Assembly (NCBI GenBank): GCA_021790815.1
Contig: JAJYFT010000003.1
Coordinates: 20,409 to 84,408 of the forward strand
Reading direction: 5' to 3'
DNA length: 64,000 bases
Source: Actinomycetes bacterium
GTDB lineage: Bacteria; Actinomycetota; Acidimicrobiia; Acidimicrobiales; JABEUL01
Shown: in pieces, positions 39,301 through 49,909 of the stretch
Layout: every line of letters starts with the position of its first letter
How positions within the stretch are numbered: the first letter of the stretch is position 1
Made by a program: the position numbers and the translations under genes
Notes under the pieces: generated by a model
What the model was told of the DNA's origin: nothing
Databases searched by the model: none
What the model saw: only the letters and a program-made list of their open reading frames with translations

Positions 39301-40038
39301 TTAAACACTTACACTTTCCGATATAGGAGCATTTGCATCAGAACTTTCAAATTTACCTGCAAGAAGAGTCGAGTCAGTGAATACTATCCAGTCATTGAAA
39401 AGAACAGCATACGTCGTAAGTTGCGATATTTCAACTGTCGTAACGTTAGGAAGATTCCTAAAAGAAAGAGCTGCATTATCATCAACTGAATTGAGAACTA
39501 CTAGGATTTTTCCTCGAACTTTAATTTTCTCCAATAGTTCGATCGCTTCTTTTGTTGAGGGTGTTTCAAAATCGAACCTCTCAATGATTGCAACTCTCCT
39601 TAGCTTCGCTCTATCAGAAAGTGCCGATTTCAAACTTGCTCTAACCATCTTCTTTGGAGTTTTTTGATCATGATTCTGTGGCTTTGGGCCAAGCGCAACA
39701 CCTCCACCTGTAAATTGAGGGGCTCTCGTTGTACCTTGGCGCGCTCTTCCAGTCCCTTTTTGCCTAAACGGCTTTGCTCCCCCTCCTCTGACTTCGGCTC
39801 TAGTTTTTGTCGATCTAGTGCCCGATCGGATAGAGGCCAGATAGGCCGTCACTACTTGATGCATCAATGCAACGTTTGGGATTAATCCGAAAATTTCTTT
39901 GTCAAGCTCTACTTCAGTGTCGAACTCTCCATTTGAATTAAATCTTTTTGCTTTTCTCAAGATAAGTTCTTGCTGCCTACGGATTTTTTTGCCAATATAC
40001 TTATTCGCATAAGCGTCATTATCTAAAACAACCGTCAT
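39301..40038 (-). CDS. rplD: 50S ribosomal protein L4 with extended N-terminus
   Basis: 245 residues. The conserved part begins at about residue 40 (EVELDKEIFGLIPNVALMHQVV) with the tunnel loop TKTRAEVRGGGAKPFRQKGTGRARQGTTRAPQFTGGG. An added basic stretch (residues 1-35, KKIRRQQELILRKAKRF) precedes it. The ATG overlaps the rplC stop as ATGA, so the long form is well supported. L4 can regulate its own operon in other bacteria. Confidence 0.96.
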   Translation of the reverse strand: MTVVLDNDAYANKYIGKKIRRQQELILRKAKRFNSNGEFDTEVELDKEIFGLIPNVALMHQVVTAYLASIRSGTRSTKTRAEVRGGGAKPFRQKGTGRARQGTTRAPQFTGGGVALGPKPQNHDQKTPKKMVRASLKSALSDRAKLRRVAIIERFDFETPSTKEAIELLEKIKVRGKILVVLNSVDDNAALSFRNLPNVTTVEISQLTTYAVLFNDWIVFTDSTLLAGKFESSDANAPISESVSV

Positions 40039-40670
40039 GATGCCACCGCATTTCTCAAAACTACCAGGCCACCTTTAGGACCTGGTACAGCACCTTTAAC
40101 TAAAATCACGGATTTGTCAGCATCCGAAGAAACTACCTCAAGGTTTAATGTAGTTACTTTTTCACCACCCATGCGGCCTGCCATTTTTGTTCCCTTAAAT
40201 ACGCGAGACGGTGTTGCACAAGCTCCGATAGAACCAGGCGCTCTGTGCTTCTTGTGGTTTCCGTGAGAAGCACCCTGACCCTTGAAGTTATGTCGCTTCA
40301 TGCCACCAGCAAACCCCTTGCCTCGAGAAACTGAAGTAACATTCACCTTCTCTCCCTTTTCAACAATGTCACTCTTTAGCTCATCACCAACATTAAAATC
40401 TGAAACGTCATCTAATCGAAGTTCTAATAGTTCACGACCAGGCTCCACGTTCGCCTTGTCAAAGTGACCAAGTTCAGGACTATTCAAATTACTCTTCCTC
40501 TTAAACCCAACTGTAACTTGTAATGCCGAGTATCCCTCTTTTAGAGGAGTTTTAATTTGCACAACCCTAATTGGTTCAATTTTAAGAACAGTAACAGGAA
40601 CCACGCGCTGATTCTCGTCCCACACTTGAGTCATGCCGATTTTTCTTCCGACAATCGCTTTTTTCCTCAT
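40035..40670 (-). CDS. rplC: 50S ribosomal protein L3
   Basis: 211 residues with IVGRKIGMTQVWDE, KGFAGGMKRHNFKGQGASHGNHKKHRAPGSIG and the Gln/Arg-rich tunnel loop. AAAGGAC precedes the ATG. It is the first gene of the S10-type operon here because rpsJ lies beyond a terminator and a 242-base gap. Confidence 0.98.
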   Translation of the reverse strand: MRKKAIVGRKIGMTQVWDENQRVVPVTVLKIEPIRVVQIKTPLKEGYSALQVTVGFKRKSNLNSPELGHFDKANVEPGRELLELRLDDVSDFNVGDELKSDIVEKGEKVNVTSVSRGKGFAGGMKRHNFKGQGASHGNHKKHRAPGSIGACATPSRVFKGTKMAGRMGGEKVTTLNLEVVSSDADKSVILVKGAVPGPKGGLVVLRNAVAS

Positions 40671-40886
40671 AAGTCCTTTTCCGGTTCTCTAAAAATCATT
40701 CTTAATAAAACGCGCACAGCAATATTACGTCAGCTAAATAACTGTATTGCAAGTAAATGCTATGTGCTCTTAAAATGCTGTGAGGTCCCCAATACCACTT
40801 CTGGAAGGGCGCACACAGACACTCTCAGTCAAGATACTAAAAGCACTTGACGTCAGTTGTAATATATTACTACAAAAATTACCTGT
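40671..40886 (-). promoter_or_regulatory. Structured leader upstream of rplC
   Basis: No gene is seen in this stretch. In the minus-strand RNA, CACAGCA (40776-40782) can pair with TGCTGTG (40715-40721), while GCAATA (40745-40750) can pair with TATTGC (40719-40724). The two pairings share bases 40719-40721 and exclude each other, as in an attenuator. A promoter for rplC should also lie here; TTACAA-N17-TAGTAT near the 5' side is a weak candidate. Confidence 0.4.
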
Positions 40887-40914
40887 AAAAAACAAACCGC
40901 TCTTTCGGCAGTTT
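40887..40914 (-). terminator. Rho-independent terminator after rpsJ
   Basis: On the minus strand AAACTGC, a 7-base loop and GCGGTTT form a 7-bp stem with one G-U pair, followed by G and six T. It begins within the rpsJ stop codon. Transcripts from the rpsL-tuf-rpsJ side would end here. Confidence 0.8.
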
Positions 40915-41233
40915 ATTGAATTTTGATCGCTATATCAACCCCAGCTGGCAAATCCAGCCTTTGAAGTGAATCAACGGTCTTGGCACTATGGTCCACAATA
41001 TCAATTAGCCTCTTATGAATTCTCATTTCAAAATGTTCACGAGAATCTTTATACTTATGTGGAGATCTAATTACTGTGTACCGGTGCTTCTCGGTTGGAA
41101 GGGGAACAGGACCATTAACTTTTGCTTGTGTTCTTACAACCGTTTCAACTATCTTTTTCGTTGACGAATCCAATATTTCATGGTCATATGCCTTCAAGCG
41201 AATCCGTATTTTCTGTCTATTCCCACTTGCCAT
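40913..41233 (-). CDS. rpsJ: 30S ribosomal protein S10 (NusE)
   Basis: 106 residues with [57 protein letters not shown] and the end [12 protein letters not shown]. It serves the 30S subunit and also NusB-NusG antitermination. It lies 31 bases after tuf and is cut off from rplC by a terminator, so it appears to be the last gene of the str operon. Confidence 0.97.
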   Translation of the reverse strand: MASGNRQKIRIRLKAYDHEILDSSTKKIVETVVRTQAKVNGPVPLPTEKHRYTVIRSPHKYKDSREHFEMRIHKRLIDIVDHSAKTVDSLQRLDLPAGVDIAIKIQ

Positions 41234-41264
41234 ACTTAACCTACTTAATAATCTACCTGATAAT

Positions 41265-42452
41265 CTACTTGATTATCTTAGTTACTCGACCAGCACCAAC
41301 GGTTCGGCCTCCTTCACGGATGGCAAACCTCAGCCCTTCATCCATGGCAATCGGCTTTCCGAGTTCAACAGTAATAGTTGTATTGTCACCTGGCATAACC
41401 ATCTCAGTTCCAGATTGAAGCTCAATTGATCCAGTCACATCCGTGGTTCTAAAGTAGAACTGCGGCCTATAACCATTGAAAAATGGCTTGTGACGTCCAC
41501 CTTCTTCTTTTGTGAGGACATACATACTAGCTTCAAAGTTTGTGTGAGGTGTGATTGAACCTGGCTTGCATAGTACTTGACCACGCTCAACTTCTTCTTT
41601 TTTGGTTCCCCTTAAAAGAGCACCGATATTGTCACCTGCTTCAGCCTCATCTAAGAGTTTCCTGAACATTTCCACACCGGTGCAGACAGTCTTTTGGGTA
41701 TTTCTAAGACCTACAATTTCAACTTCGTCTCCGGGATGAAGAGTACCTTGTTCAATTCTCCCAGTGACTACAGTTCCTCGACCAGTTATAGTCATAACAT
41801 CTTCAACTGACATTAAGAAAGGCTTGTCCTTGTCTCGACTCGGCTGAGGAATGTACTCGTCAACGGCGTCCATCAGTTTCATTATTTGCTCTGTCCACTG
41901 TGCGTCGCCTTCAAGCGCCTTAAGTGCACTTACCCTTATGACAGGTGTGTCATCGCCTGGAAATTCGTACTCATTTAATAGCTCTCTTACTTCGAGTTCT
42001 ACTAAGTCAAGTAGCTCTTCGTCGTCAACTACATCAGCTTTATTTAGCGCAACAACAATTGATGGAACACCTACCTGGCGAGCCAGAAGTACGTGCTCAC
42101 GAGTCTGCAGCATCGGTCCATCTGCAGCTGAAACTACTAAAATCGCTCCGTCTACCTGTGCAGCACCTGTAATCATGTTCTTGATGTAGTCAGCGTGCCC
42201 AGGCATGTCAACGTGAGCATAGTGACGTTTCTCAGTCTCATACTCAACGTGAGCAATTGATATAGTTATACCTCTTGCCTTCTCTTCGGGCGCCTTGTCG
42301 ATTTGATCAAAAGGCGTGAAAGATACATTCGGATTCTTCTCCGCAAGTACTTTCGTTATTGCCGCGGTCAGAGTAGTCTTCCCGTGGTCAATGTGTCCCA
42401 TTGTTCCTACATTTAAATGCGGTTTATTCCGCTCAAACTTTTGCTTGGCCAT
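41265..42452 (-). CDS. tuf: Elongation factor Tu
   Basis: 395 residues. GTPase motifs are [19 protein letters not shown] and [10 protein letters not shown]; the aa-tRNA binding and barrel domains are complete to [11 protein letters not shown]. It carries aminoacyl-tRNA to the ribosome. Only one copy is in the window. A 170-base leader with two hairpins separates it from fusA. Confidence 0.98.
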   Translation of the reverse strand: MAKQKFERNKPHLNVGTMGHIDHGKTTLTAAITKVLAEKNPNVSFTPFDQIDKAPEEKARGITISIAHVEYETEKRHYAHVDMPGHADYIKNMITGAAQVDGAILVVSAADGPMLQTREHVLLARQVGVPSIVVALNKADVVDDEELLDLVELEVRELLNEYEFPGDDTPVIRVSALKALEGDAQWTEQIMKLMDAVDEYIPQPSRDKDKPFLMSVEDVMTITGRGTVVTGRIEQGTLHPGDEVEIVGLRNTQKTVCTGVEMFRKLLDEAEAGDNIGALLRGTKKEEVERGQVLCKPGSITPHTNFEASMYVLTKEEGGRHKPFFNGYRPQFYFRTTDVTGSIELQSGTEMVMPGDNTTITVELGKPIAMDEGLRFAIREGGRTVGAGRVTKIIK

Positions 42453-42478
42453 GTCGGTTCCTTCGCTCCGTCGTGGTC

Positions 42479-42528
42479 GAAATGAAAATCACGATCTTCA
42501 TTTCCCAACTCTTCCCCCGTGGAAGAGT
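42479..42528 (-). promoter_or_regulatory. Two hairpins in the tuf leader
   Basis: ACTCTTCC/GGAAGAGT (42508-42528, 5-base loop) and GAAATGAA/TTCATTTC (42479-42504, 10-base loop) are perfect 8-bp stems, one after the other. Neither has a U-tract, so they look more like a leader or processing structure than a terminator. Confidence 0.45.
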
Positions 42529-42622
42529 AATCCTACCTATTTTAAACCTGTAAATTTCAGGATTCACAAATTATGTGAACTCGTCCATTATAAGGCAATC
42601 TCGACACGTATGTTTACGTTTT

Positions 42623-44713
42623 CTATTCTCCTTTTGCTTTCGCAATAATTTCTTTAGAAACCGAATCAGGAACTTCCTGATACGAATCGAACTGCATTGT
42701 ATACGATGCCCGTCCTTGCGTCCTAGAACGCAGATCAGTAGCATAGCGGAACATCTCACCTAGAGGAACTTGAGCTTTAACAGCTTGATTGTTTCCTCGC
42801 TGCTCCATTCCTTCAACCTTACCACGCCTAGAGGAAAGATCTCCAATGACATCACCCATATATTCCTCAGGCGTAACAACTTCAACCGCCATAATTGGCT
42901 CCAAAAGGACTGGGTGAGCTAACCTTAAAGCTTTTTTAATAGCCATAGAACCAGCGATTCTAAAGGCCATCTCAGAAGAGTCAACCTCGTGGTAAGAACC
43001 ATCATTAAGTATAACCTTAACATCAACTGTTGGATAACCAGCAAGAACACCCGATGTCAACGCTTCCTTTATTCCACCATCTACCGCAGGGATGTACTCT
43101 TTTGGAATTACACCACCTGTAATTTTGTTTTCAAATACGTACCCAGTTGCTGAATCAGTGGGCTCCACGTCAATTACAACGTGGCCGTACTGCCCGCGAC
43201 CTCCAGATTGGCGAATATAGCGCTCATCCACTCCCGTAATTTTTTTGGTAATCGTTTCTCTGAAGGCTACTTGGGGTTTGCCAACATTAGCGTCGACGCC
43301 AAATTCTCGTAACATCCTATCTACTAGAACTTCCAAGTGGAGTTCACCCATACCTGCAATAACGGTTTGACCAGTTTCTTCGTCCGTAGAAACTTTAAAT
43401 GTTGGATCCTCTTCGCTAAGCGCAAAAAGAGCCTTACCCAACTTGTCTTGATCAGCCTTCGTCTTAGGCTCAATTGCGACATTTATAACTGGTTCTGGGA
43501 ACTCAAGTGATTCTAAGACTATTGGGTTTTGAGGGTCACAAAGAGTATCTCCAGTAGAAGTGGACTTAAGACCTACAGCGGCTACAATATCACCCGCATA
43601 CACCGCATCTTGATCTTCACGATGATTTGCATGCATCTGAAGAATTCTCCCAATTCGTTCTTTTTGACCCTTAGTAGAGTTTAAAACACCAGATCCCTTA
43701 TCGAGAGAACCAGAGTAAACACGAATATACGTTAGCTTTCCAACGTAAGGATCGGTCATTATCTTGAAAGCTAAAGCTGAAAACGGCGCGTCATCACTCG
43801 CAGCGCGCTCCAATTCTACATCTTTTCCAGGCACTTTCCCGACTGCAGGTGGTATATCTACTGGGCTTGGCAAATAATCTACGACTGCATCCAACATTGG
43901 TTGCACACCTTTATTCTTAAAAGCTGAACCACAAAGCACAGGAACTACTTCATTCAATATGGTCGCATGTCTGATAGCTTTAACGATGTCTTCTTTCGTG
44001 ATCTCCTCTTCATTTAAATACTTTTCAGTGAGATTGTCATCGTGATGGCTTAAGATATCAATAAGTTCGTGATGTGCAAATTCAGCACTTTCTTTAAGAT
44101 CGTCAGGGATTTCAACAACGTTGAATTTTTCACCCATCCCATCTTCCCAGACAATAGCTTTCATGGCAACTAAATCAACAACCCCTTGGAAATCGCTTTC
44201 AGCTCCAATTGGAAGTTGGACAACCGCAGGCACTCCATTGAGCCTGTCCTTGATCATTTCGACAGTTCTTTCGAAATTGGCTCCAGTTCGATCCATTTTG
44301 TTGACAAAGCAAATCCGGGGCACTCTGTACTTGTTCCCTTGCCGCCAAACCGTTTCAGTCTGAGGTTCGACGCCAGCAACCGCATCAAAAACTGCAACAG
44401 CGCCATCTAATACTCTTAAAGATCGCTCAACTTCAACTGTGAAGTCCACGTGACCAGGTGTATCAATTATATTAATTGTATGATCATGCCAATGGCAAGT
44501 CGTTGCTGCAGAAGTAATGGTGATACCACGTTCTTGTTCCTGAACCATCCAGTCCATCGTTGCCGCGCCTTCATGTACTTCGCCGATCTTGTAATTCTTA
44601 CCGGTGTAATAAAGAATTCTTTCAGTTGTCGTTGTTTTCCCAGCATCAATATGTGCCATAATCCCAATGTTTCGGGTTTTAGCTAGTTGGGCTGCTCTTT
44701 CATTTTTTGCCAT
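42623..44713 (-). CDS. fusA: Elongation factor G
   Basis: 696 residues. GTPase motifs are [28 protein letters not shown] and NKMDRTGA; domains II-V follow, with [13 protein letters not shown]-type [13 protein letters not shown] and the C-terminal [15 protein letters not shown]. It drives translocation. It lies between rpsG and tuf, the standard str order. Confidence 0.98.
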   Translation of the reverse strand: MAKNERAAQLAKTRNIGIMAHIDAGKTTTTERILYYTGKNYKIGEVHEGAATMDWMVQEQERGITITSAATTCHWHDHTINIIDTPGHVDFTVEVERSLRVLDGAVAVFDAVAGVEPQTETVWRQGNKYRVPRICFVNKMDRTGANFERTVEMIKDRLNGVPAVVQLPIGAESDFQGVVDLVAMKAIVWEDGMGEKFNVVEIPDDLKESAEFAHHELIDILSHHDDNLTEKYLNEEEITKEDIVKAIRHATILNEVVPVLCGSAFKNKGVQPMLDAVVDYLPSPVDIPPAVGKVPGKDVELERAASDDAPFSALAFKIMTDPYVGKLTYIRVYSGSLDKGSGVLNSTKGQKERIGRILQMHANHREDQDAVYAGDIVAAVGLKSTSTGDTLCDPQNPIVLESLEFPEPVINVAIEPKTKADQDKLGKALFALSEEDPTFKVSTDEETGQTVIAGMGELHLEVLVDRMLREFGVDANVGKPQVAFRETITKKITGVDERYIRQSGGRGQYGHVVIDVEPTDSATGYVFENKITGGVIPKEYIPAVDGGIKEALTSGVLAGYPTVDVKVILNDGSYHEVDSSEMAFRIAGSMAIKKALRLAHPVLLEPIMAVEVVTPEEYMGDVIGDLSSRRGKVEGMEQRGNNQAVKAQVPLGEMFRYATDLRSRTQGRASYTMQFDSYQEVPDSVSKEIIAKAKGE

Positions 44714-44798
44714 TAACTATCCGTTTCGAATTTCCAACTCTTTTTAAAATCATCAATTTTGGCTCTTGAAGATAGACCTAATCGGTAAATCTTCCTTC

Positions 44799-45269
44799 TT
44801 ACCACCTATAGTGCGCATAAGCTTTATTAGATTCAGCCATCTTGTGCATATCTTCACGTCTTTTAACTGCGCTACCAACTCCATTAGAAGCATCCAAAAT
44901 TTCGCCAGCCAACTTTAGAATCATTGTTTTTTCTTTTCGTTGCTTAGCATACTGTACCAACCATCGTATAGACAAAGTAGTAGCTCGCCTAGGCCTAACT
45001 TCAACAGGGACCTGATAAGTTGCACCTCCAACTCGTCTACTTCTTACTTCTAATTCAGGTCTTGTGTGTTCAAGAGCCCTCTTCAAAATTGGAATTGGAT
45101 CACTAGATGTCTTTTCACTCACAATTTCAAGGGCACTATATACAATTCTTTCGGCTAAGGTTCTCTTTCCTCTTGAAAGCACCTTGTTAATTAACTGTGT
45201 AACAGTAACTGAAGAATGGACGGGATCAGGCATTAGTTCTCTTCGAGGTGATTGACCATGTCTTGCCAT
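44799..45269 (-). CDS. rpsG: 30S ribosomal protein S7
   Basis: 156 residues with [52 protein letters not shown] and [20 protein letters not shown]. Its ATG overlaps the rpsL stop by one base. Confidence 0.98.
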   Translation of the reverse strand: MARHGQSPRRELMPDPVHSSVTVTQLINKVLSRGKRTLAERIVYSALEIVSEKTSSDPIPILKRALEHTRPELEVRSRRVGGATYQVPVEVRPRRATTLSIRWLVQYAKQRKEKTMILKLAGEILDASNGVGSAVKRREDMHKMAESNKAYAHYRW

Positions 45270-45640
45270 TATGACTCCTTCTTAGCGCCGTAACGGCTTC
45301 TAGCTTTTTTTCTGTTTCTTACCCCCGACGTGTCTAAAGCACCTCGAACAATTTTATACCTCACACCCGGTAGGTCCTTAACACGACCACCTCTAACTAA
45401 GACGATGGAGTGCTCCTGAAGGTTGTGACCAACGCCAGGAATATAGGCAGTGACTTCAACGCCACTTGTCAATCGAACACGTGCAACTTTTCTCAATGCT
45501 GAATTTGGTTTTTTTGGAGTATGGGTGAAAACACGCGTACATACACCTCGTCTCTGCGGAGCTCCTTTAAGTGCAGGAGTCTTTGTCTTGGACTGCTTTG
45601 AGTCCCTGCCTTTGCGAACAAGTTGCGCTATTGTAGGCAC
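45269..45640 (-). CDS. rpsL: 30S ribosomal protein S12
   Basis: 123 residues with [28 protein letters not shown] and the decoding loop [28 protein letters not shown]. The lysines at the streptomycin-resistance sites (in KPNSALRK and RVKDLPG) are the sensitive type. It heads the str operon. Confidence 0.98.
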   Translation of the reverse strand: MPTIAQLVRKGRDSKQSKTKTPALKGAPQRRGVCTRVFTHTPKKPNSALRKVARVRLTSGVEVTAYIPGVGHNLQEHSIVLVRGGRVKDLPGVRYKIVRGALDTSGVRNRKKARSRYGAKKES

Positions 45641-45744
45641 TTAAATTCCTTTCTCAATTTTCATAACTGTTACAAATATAACTGCTATCAATTAAATCCT
45701 TCTCCTTATAGACCATTTGTACTTCACAAACAGTTAATATCTAA

Positions 45745-45773
45745 AATATTCAATATTTATAGTAAATAGTCAA
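45745..45773 (-). promoter_or_regulatory. Possible rpsL promoter
   Basis: TTGACT (45768-45773) and AATATT (45745-45750) are 17 bases apart on the minus strand, between rpoC and rpsL. The -10 is a weak match. Confidence 0.35.
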
Positions 45774-45794
45774 CACAATACTAGAGTGTGAGAA

Positions 45795-48700
45795 CTAATT
45801 AAACTCTCCTTCTCCACTCCACAAACTGGTTGATTTCCCAAGATCCCTTAACCATGCGGCCAGGTCATCTGAGGAGCCTTCAATTTCGGAAGACCATCCA
45901 GTCATGTGTTTTGCTTCTGGAGTTTCTATCGCCACGTCTCTGTAAAGTCTGATACCAGATCCCGCTGGTATTAGTTTACCAATAATTATGTTCTCTTTAA
46001 GACCAAATAGCTGATCAGACTTTCCTTCAATAGCCGCTTCAGTAAGAACACGTGTTGTTTCTTGGAATGATGCGGCTGAAAGCCACGAATCTGTCGCTAA
46101 CGAAGCCTTGGTAATTCCCATCAACTCAGGCCTTCCTTCAGCTGGCTTTTTTGATCCTTGAACAAGTTCTTTGTTCATCTCTGCATAACGACGGCTGTCC
46201 ACTCTCTCGCCAGGCAAGAAAGGTGAATCGCCAGTTTCAACAACTGATACTCTTCTCAGCATCTGCCTTACGATGAGTTCGATATGCTTATCATGAATAG
46301 ACACACCTTGATCACGATATACTTTTTGCACTTCAGCTACCAAGTATTTTTGAGTATCTCTAAGTCCCTTAATTTCTAGTAGTTCTTTAGGATCTTTAGG
46401 ACCGTCTACTATCGGATCACCAGCTTCAACTTCTTGGCCATCTACTACCTCAATATGTACTCGAGCTTGAACGGTAAAAATGTGCTCTTCAGAATCGTCA
46501 CCAATAAGCCGGATATCTCTTGTGTTTCCTTCGATCTCACCGACTGTAACTCGTCCAGAAATAGGAGCGAGAATAGCTGCGCCTTTAGGTGTCCTAGCTT
46601 CAAAAAGTTCAACTACTCGAGGAAGGCCATGTGTAATGTCTTCACCAGCGACACCTCCAGTGTGGAACGTTCTCATTGTGAGCTGTGTACCTGGTTCACC
46701 AATTGATTGGGCTGCAATTACTCCAACTGCTTCACCGAGTTCAATTAGTCTTCCCGTAGCGAGTGAAATTCCATAGCAGTTAACACAAACTCCTTGAACA
46801 GCCTCACATGTAAGCACACTTCGTGCCCTTACTCTATCAACTTGGGGATCTTGGCTTATCTCTTGTAGGTGTTGGCCTGCTAAAAGAACGCCACGCTCGA
46901 TAATCCGTCCATCGGAAAGCTTAACATCTTCAGCCAAAATTCGACCAAAAGCTCTCGTTTCAAGGTAGTGTCTCTTCCCCGACTCATCTGGCAAAATATT
47001 TTCTATCCAGATACCTCGTGAAGTGCCACAGTCTTCATCCCTAATAATGAGTTCCTGTGCGACGTCAACTAACCTTCTCGTCAAATAACCAGAGTCCGCG
47101 GTTCTTAAAGCAGTATCCGCAAGACCTTTTCGTGCACCGTGAGTAGAAATAAAGTACTCTAAAACCGATAGGCCTTCTCGGAAGGAGGACTTAATAGGTC
47201 TTGGAATCATTTCACCCCTTGGGTTAGAAACTAACCCTTTCATACCTGCAATCTGCCTGATCTGCTGTGGGTTACCTCTTGCACCTGAATCAACCATCAT
47301 ATACAACGGATTAAACTCCATCGAAGCAAGTGAACGCTCCATTGCTCTACCCACTTCAGAGGTAGCAGATGTCCAAATCTCAATTTCTTTTTGACGTCTT
47401 TCATCGTCAGTTACGATTCCTCGTTTGTATTGACTCTCAGCTTTTTCAGCTTCCTTTTCATGGCGATCAAGTATGTCAACCTTGTCAAGAGGAGTTTTCA
47501 CATCATCAATTGAAATCGTAAGACCTGCTTGAGTTGCATACCTAAAACCAATTTCCTTTATACGGTCAAGGCTTGCTGCCACGGTAGCTTTTGGATAAAT
47601 AGTTGTTAGCTCTTCAACAATAGACCCAATAGGAATGTACCTACGCCCGACTATCTCGTTAACATATCTAAAACCCTCTGGGAGAGTGGAATTAAAAATA
47701 AGCCTCCCAGCCGTAGTTTCCATTTCTTCACTGATAGGCAGTGGAGTCAAGTAAGTACTAGGAGAAAAAACAGGTTTCACAAAAGCCGCCTCTTGTTCAT
47801 CTATATCTCCATTTAAGTTATCTTGATTTTGAGCCCCACTTATTCCAGGATGCTTTGGTACTTCATGAATCCGAAGGCCTTCGGAAGAAGGTCTAATTTT
47901 GATCTTTGCATGGATATCTAACGACTTCTCGTTAATCGCAGCTTCAACTTCATAAAGATGCCTAAATACTCTTCCTTCTCCCTTTGCGCCCTCTCTAACT
48001 AAAGTCAGGTAGTAAAGTCCAAAGACCATATCAAGAGTCGGGACGGTAATTGGCCTCCCAGTTGCTGGCGAAAGGATGTTGTGTGCTGAAAGCATAAGTA
48101 CTCTAGCTTCAGCTTGAGCTTCAGCAGACAAAGGAAGATGAACAGCCATCTGATCACCGTCAAAGTCAGCATTAAATGCAGTACATACTAGAGGATGAAT
48201 CTGAATCGCTTTACCCTCTATTAGAATCGGCTCAAATGCTTGTATTCCTAGCCTGTGAAGGGTTGGAGCCCTGTTCAAAAGTACTGGATGTTCTTTGATG
48301 ACTTCTTCTAACACGTCCCAGACTTGAGGTCTACGCCTTTCAACCATTCTTTTTGCTGACTTGATATTTTGTGCCACTGATGTGTCAACAAGCTGCTTCA
48401 TAACAAACGGCTTAAACAGTTCTAGTGCCATCTGCTTAGGAAGGCCACACTGGTGAAGCTTCAACATAGGACCTACTACAATGACAGATCTTCCTGAGTA
48501 GTCAACTCTCTTTCCAAGCAAGTTCTGCCTAAAGCGCCCCTGCTTACCTTTCAACATATCTGAAAGGCTCTTAAGAGGTCTATTTCCTGGACCAGTTACT
48601 GCCTTCCCTCTCCTACCATTATCAAAAAGCGCGTCAACTGACTCTTGCAGCATACGCTTCTCATTGTTAATAATGATATCTGGAGCACCGAGATCGAGTA

Positions 48701-49907
48701 ACCTTTTCAACCTATTATTACGATTTATCACTCGTCTGTACAGATCGTTCAGATCGCTTGTGGCAAACCTGCCACCTTCAAGTTGAACCATTGGACGCAA
48801 ATCTGGCGGTATTACTGGAACAGCATTTAAAATCATGGCTTTCGGATCGTTGACCCTTACGCCATCATCTTTACGACGGTTAAATGCACTTACAATTTTC
48901 AAGCGCTTTATCGCTTTTTGCTTTCTTTGAACTGAAAGTGATCGTCTTCCATCATTTGCATCAATTGCTTCGCGCAGCTTAATCTCTTCTTCATCAAGAT
49001 CAAGTCTCTCAAGCAATTTTATTATAACTTCAGCTCCCATCCCTCCTTCGAAATAGTCTCCGTAACGGATCTCGAGCTCTCGCCAAAGTTGTTCATCTTC
49101 AATTATTTGGCGACCGTAGAGATCTCTAAAGGCATTGAAGGCGCTCCTGCCAAGTTCAATATCTTCTGAAGCGCGTTCTCTTATTAAAACAATTTCTTTT
49201 TCAGAAGCCTTTTGGCGCGATTTAAGCTCACTATCCTTAGCTCCTTCCTTTTCAAGTTGAGCAAGTTCATGTTCAAGAACTTTAAACTTCTTGTCTATAT
49301 CGAGATCTCTTTGTCTTTCGATCTCAGCAATCTCTTCAACCAAATCTGTTTCAAGAGATGGCAAATCAACATGTCTCTTTTCTTCGTCAACCCAAGTAAC
49401 AAGGTTTGCGGCAAAGTAAATAACTTTTTCAAGTTGTTTTGCCTTAAGTTCTTCCTTGACTTCTGTCCCCATAAGTAAGTAGGCCAACCAACTTCGTGTT
49501 CCACGCAAATACCAAATGTGAACTACAGGTGCCGCAAGTTCGATGTGGCCCATTCGTTCACGGCGAACTTTGGATCTTGTGACTTCAACCCCGCATCGTT
49601 CACAAATAATTCCTTTAAATCTAACCCTTTTGTACTTGCCGCAGTAACATTCCCAATCCTTTGTAGGACCAAATATTTTTTCACAAAAAAGCCCGTCTTT
49701 TTCAGGTCTGAGTGTACGGTAGTTAATCGTCTCTGGCTTTTTTACCTCACCACAAGACCAATCTTTAATCGTTTCTGCTGTAGCTAAACCGATTTTTAAT
49801 TGATCAAAGCTGTTAACATCAATGCCTTGACGAACACCTCTTCTATCTTGCCTTTCCCTGCGATAATAATTATCGGATTGGCTTGATGATTCTGAAAGAT
49901 CCACCAT
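45795..49907 (-). CDS. rpoC: RNA polymerase beta' subunit
   Basis: 1370 residues. The N-terminal zinc ribbon is [20 protein letters not shown]; the catalytic magnesium loop is [12 protein letters not shown]. The bridge and trigger regions are [21 protein letters not shown] and [16 protein letters not shown]; the second zinc site is CGTSRG and [13 protein letters not shown]. It forms the active site with RpoB. It follows rpoB by two bases. The coiled region 190-330 matches actinobacterial beta'. Confidence 0.98.
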   Translation of the reverse strand: MVDLSESSSQSDNYYRRERQDRRGVRQGIDVNSFDQLKIGLATAETIKDWSCGEVKKPETINYRTLRPEKDGLFCEKIFGPTKDWECYCGKYKRVRFKGIICERCGVEVTRSKVRRERMGHIELAAPVVHIWYLRGTRSWLAYLLMGTEVKEELKAKQLEKVIYFAANLVTWVDEEKRHVDLPSLETDLVEEIAEIERQRDLDIDKKFKVLEHELAQLEKEGAKDSELKSRQKASEKEIVLIRERASEDIELGRSAFNAFRDLYGRQIIEDEQLWRELEIRYGDYFEGGMGAEVIIKLLERLDLDEEEIKLREAIDANDGRRSLSVQRKQKAIKRLKIVSAFNRRKDDGVRVNDPKAMILNAVPVIPPDLRPMVQLEGGRFATSDLNDLYRRVINRNNRLKRLLDLGAPDIIINNEKRMLQESVDALFDNGRRGKAVTGPGNRPLKSLSDMLKGKQGRFRQNLLGKRVDYSGRSVIVVGPMLKLHQCGLPKQMALELFKPFVMKQLVDTSVAQNIKSAKRMVERRRPQVWDVLEEVIKEHPVLLNRAPTLHRLGIQAFEPILIEGKAIQIHPLVCTAFNADFDGDQMAVHLPLSAEAQAEARVLMLSAHNILSPATGRPITVPTLDMVFGLYYLTLVREGAKGEGRVFRHLYEVEAAINEKSLDIHAKIKIRPSSEGLRIHEVPKHPGISGAQNQDNLNGDIDEQEAAFVKPVFSPSTYLTPLPISEEMETTAGRLIFNSTLPEGFRYVNEIVGRRYIPIGSIVEELTTIYPKATVAASLDRIKEIGFRYATQAGLTISIDDVKTPLDKVDILDRHEKEAEKAESQYKRGIVTDDERRQKEIEIWTSATSEVGRAMERSLASMEFNPLYMMVDSGARGNPQQIRQIAGMKGLVSNPRGEMIPRPIKSSFREGLSVLEYFISTHGARKGLADTALRTADSGYLTRRLVDVAQELIIRDEDCGTSRGIWIENILPDESGKRHYLETRAFGRILAEDVKLSDGRIIERGVLLAGQHLQEISQDPQVDRVRARSVLTCEAVQGVCVNCYGISLATGRLIELGEAVGVIAAQSIGEPGTQLTMRTFHTGGVAGEDITHGLPRVVELFEARTPKGAAILAPISGRVTVGEIEGNTRDIRLIGDDSEEHIFTVQARVHIEVVDGQEVEAGDPIVDGPKDPKELLEIKGLRDTQKYLVAEVQKVYRDQGVSIHDKHIELIVRQMLRRVSVVETGDSPFLPGERVDSRRYAEMNKELVQGSKKPAEGRPELMGITKASLATDSWLSAASFQETTRVLTEAAIEGKSDQLFGLKENIIIGKLIPAGSGIRLYRDVAIETPEAKHMTGWSSEIEGSSDDLAAWLRDLGKSTSLWSGEGEFN

Positions 49908-49909
49908 AT

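Noticed and set aside
41234-41280. Short TAATCTAC-type repeat between tuf and rpsJ
   Set aside because: About 14-base AT-rich units, three imperfect copies; too short to call a functional element.
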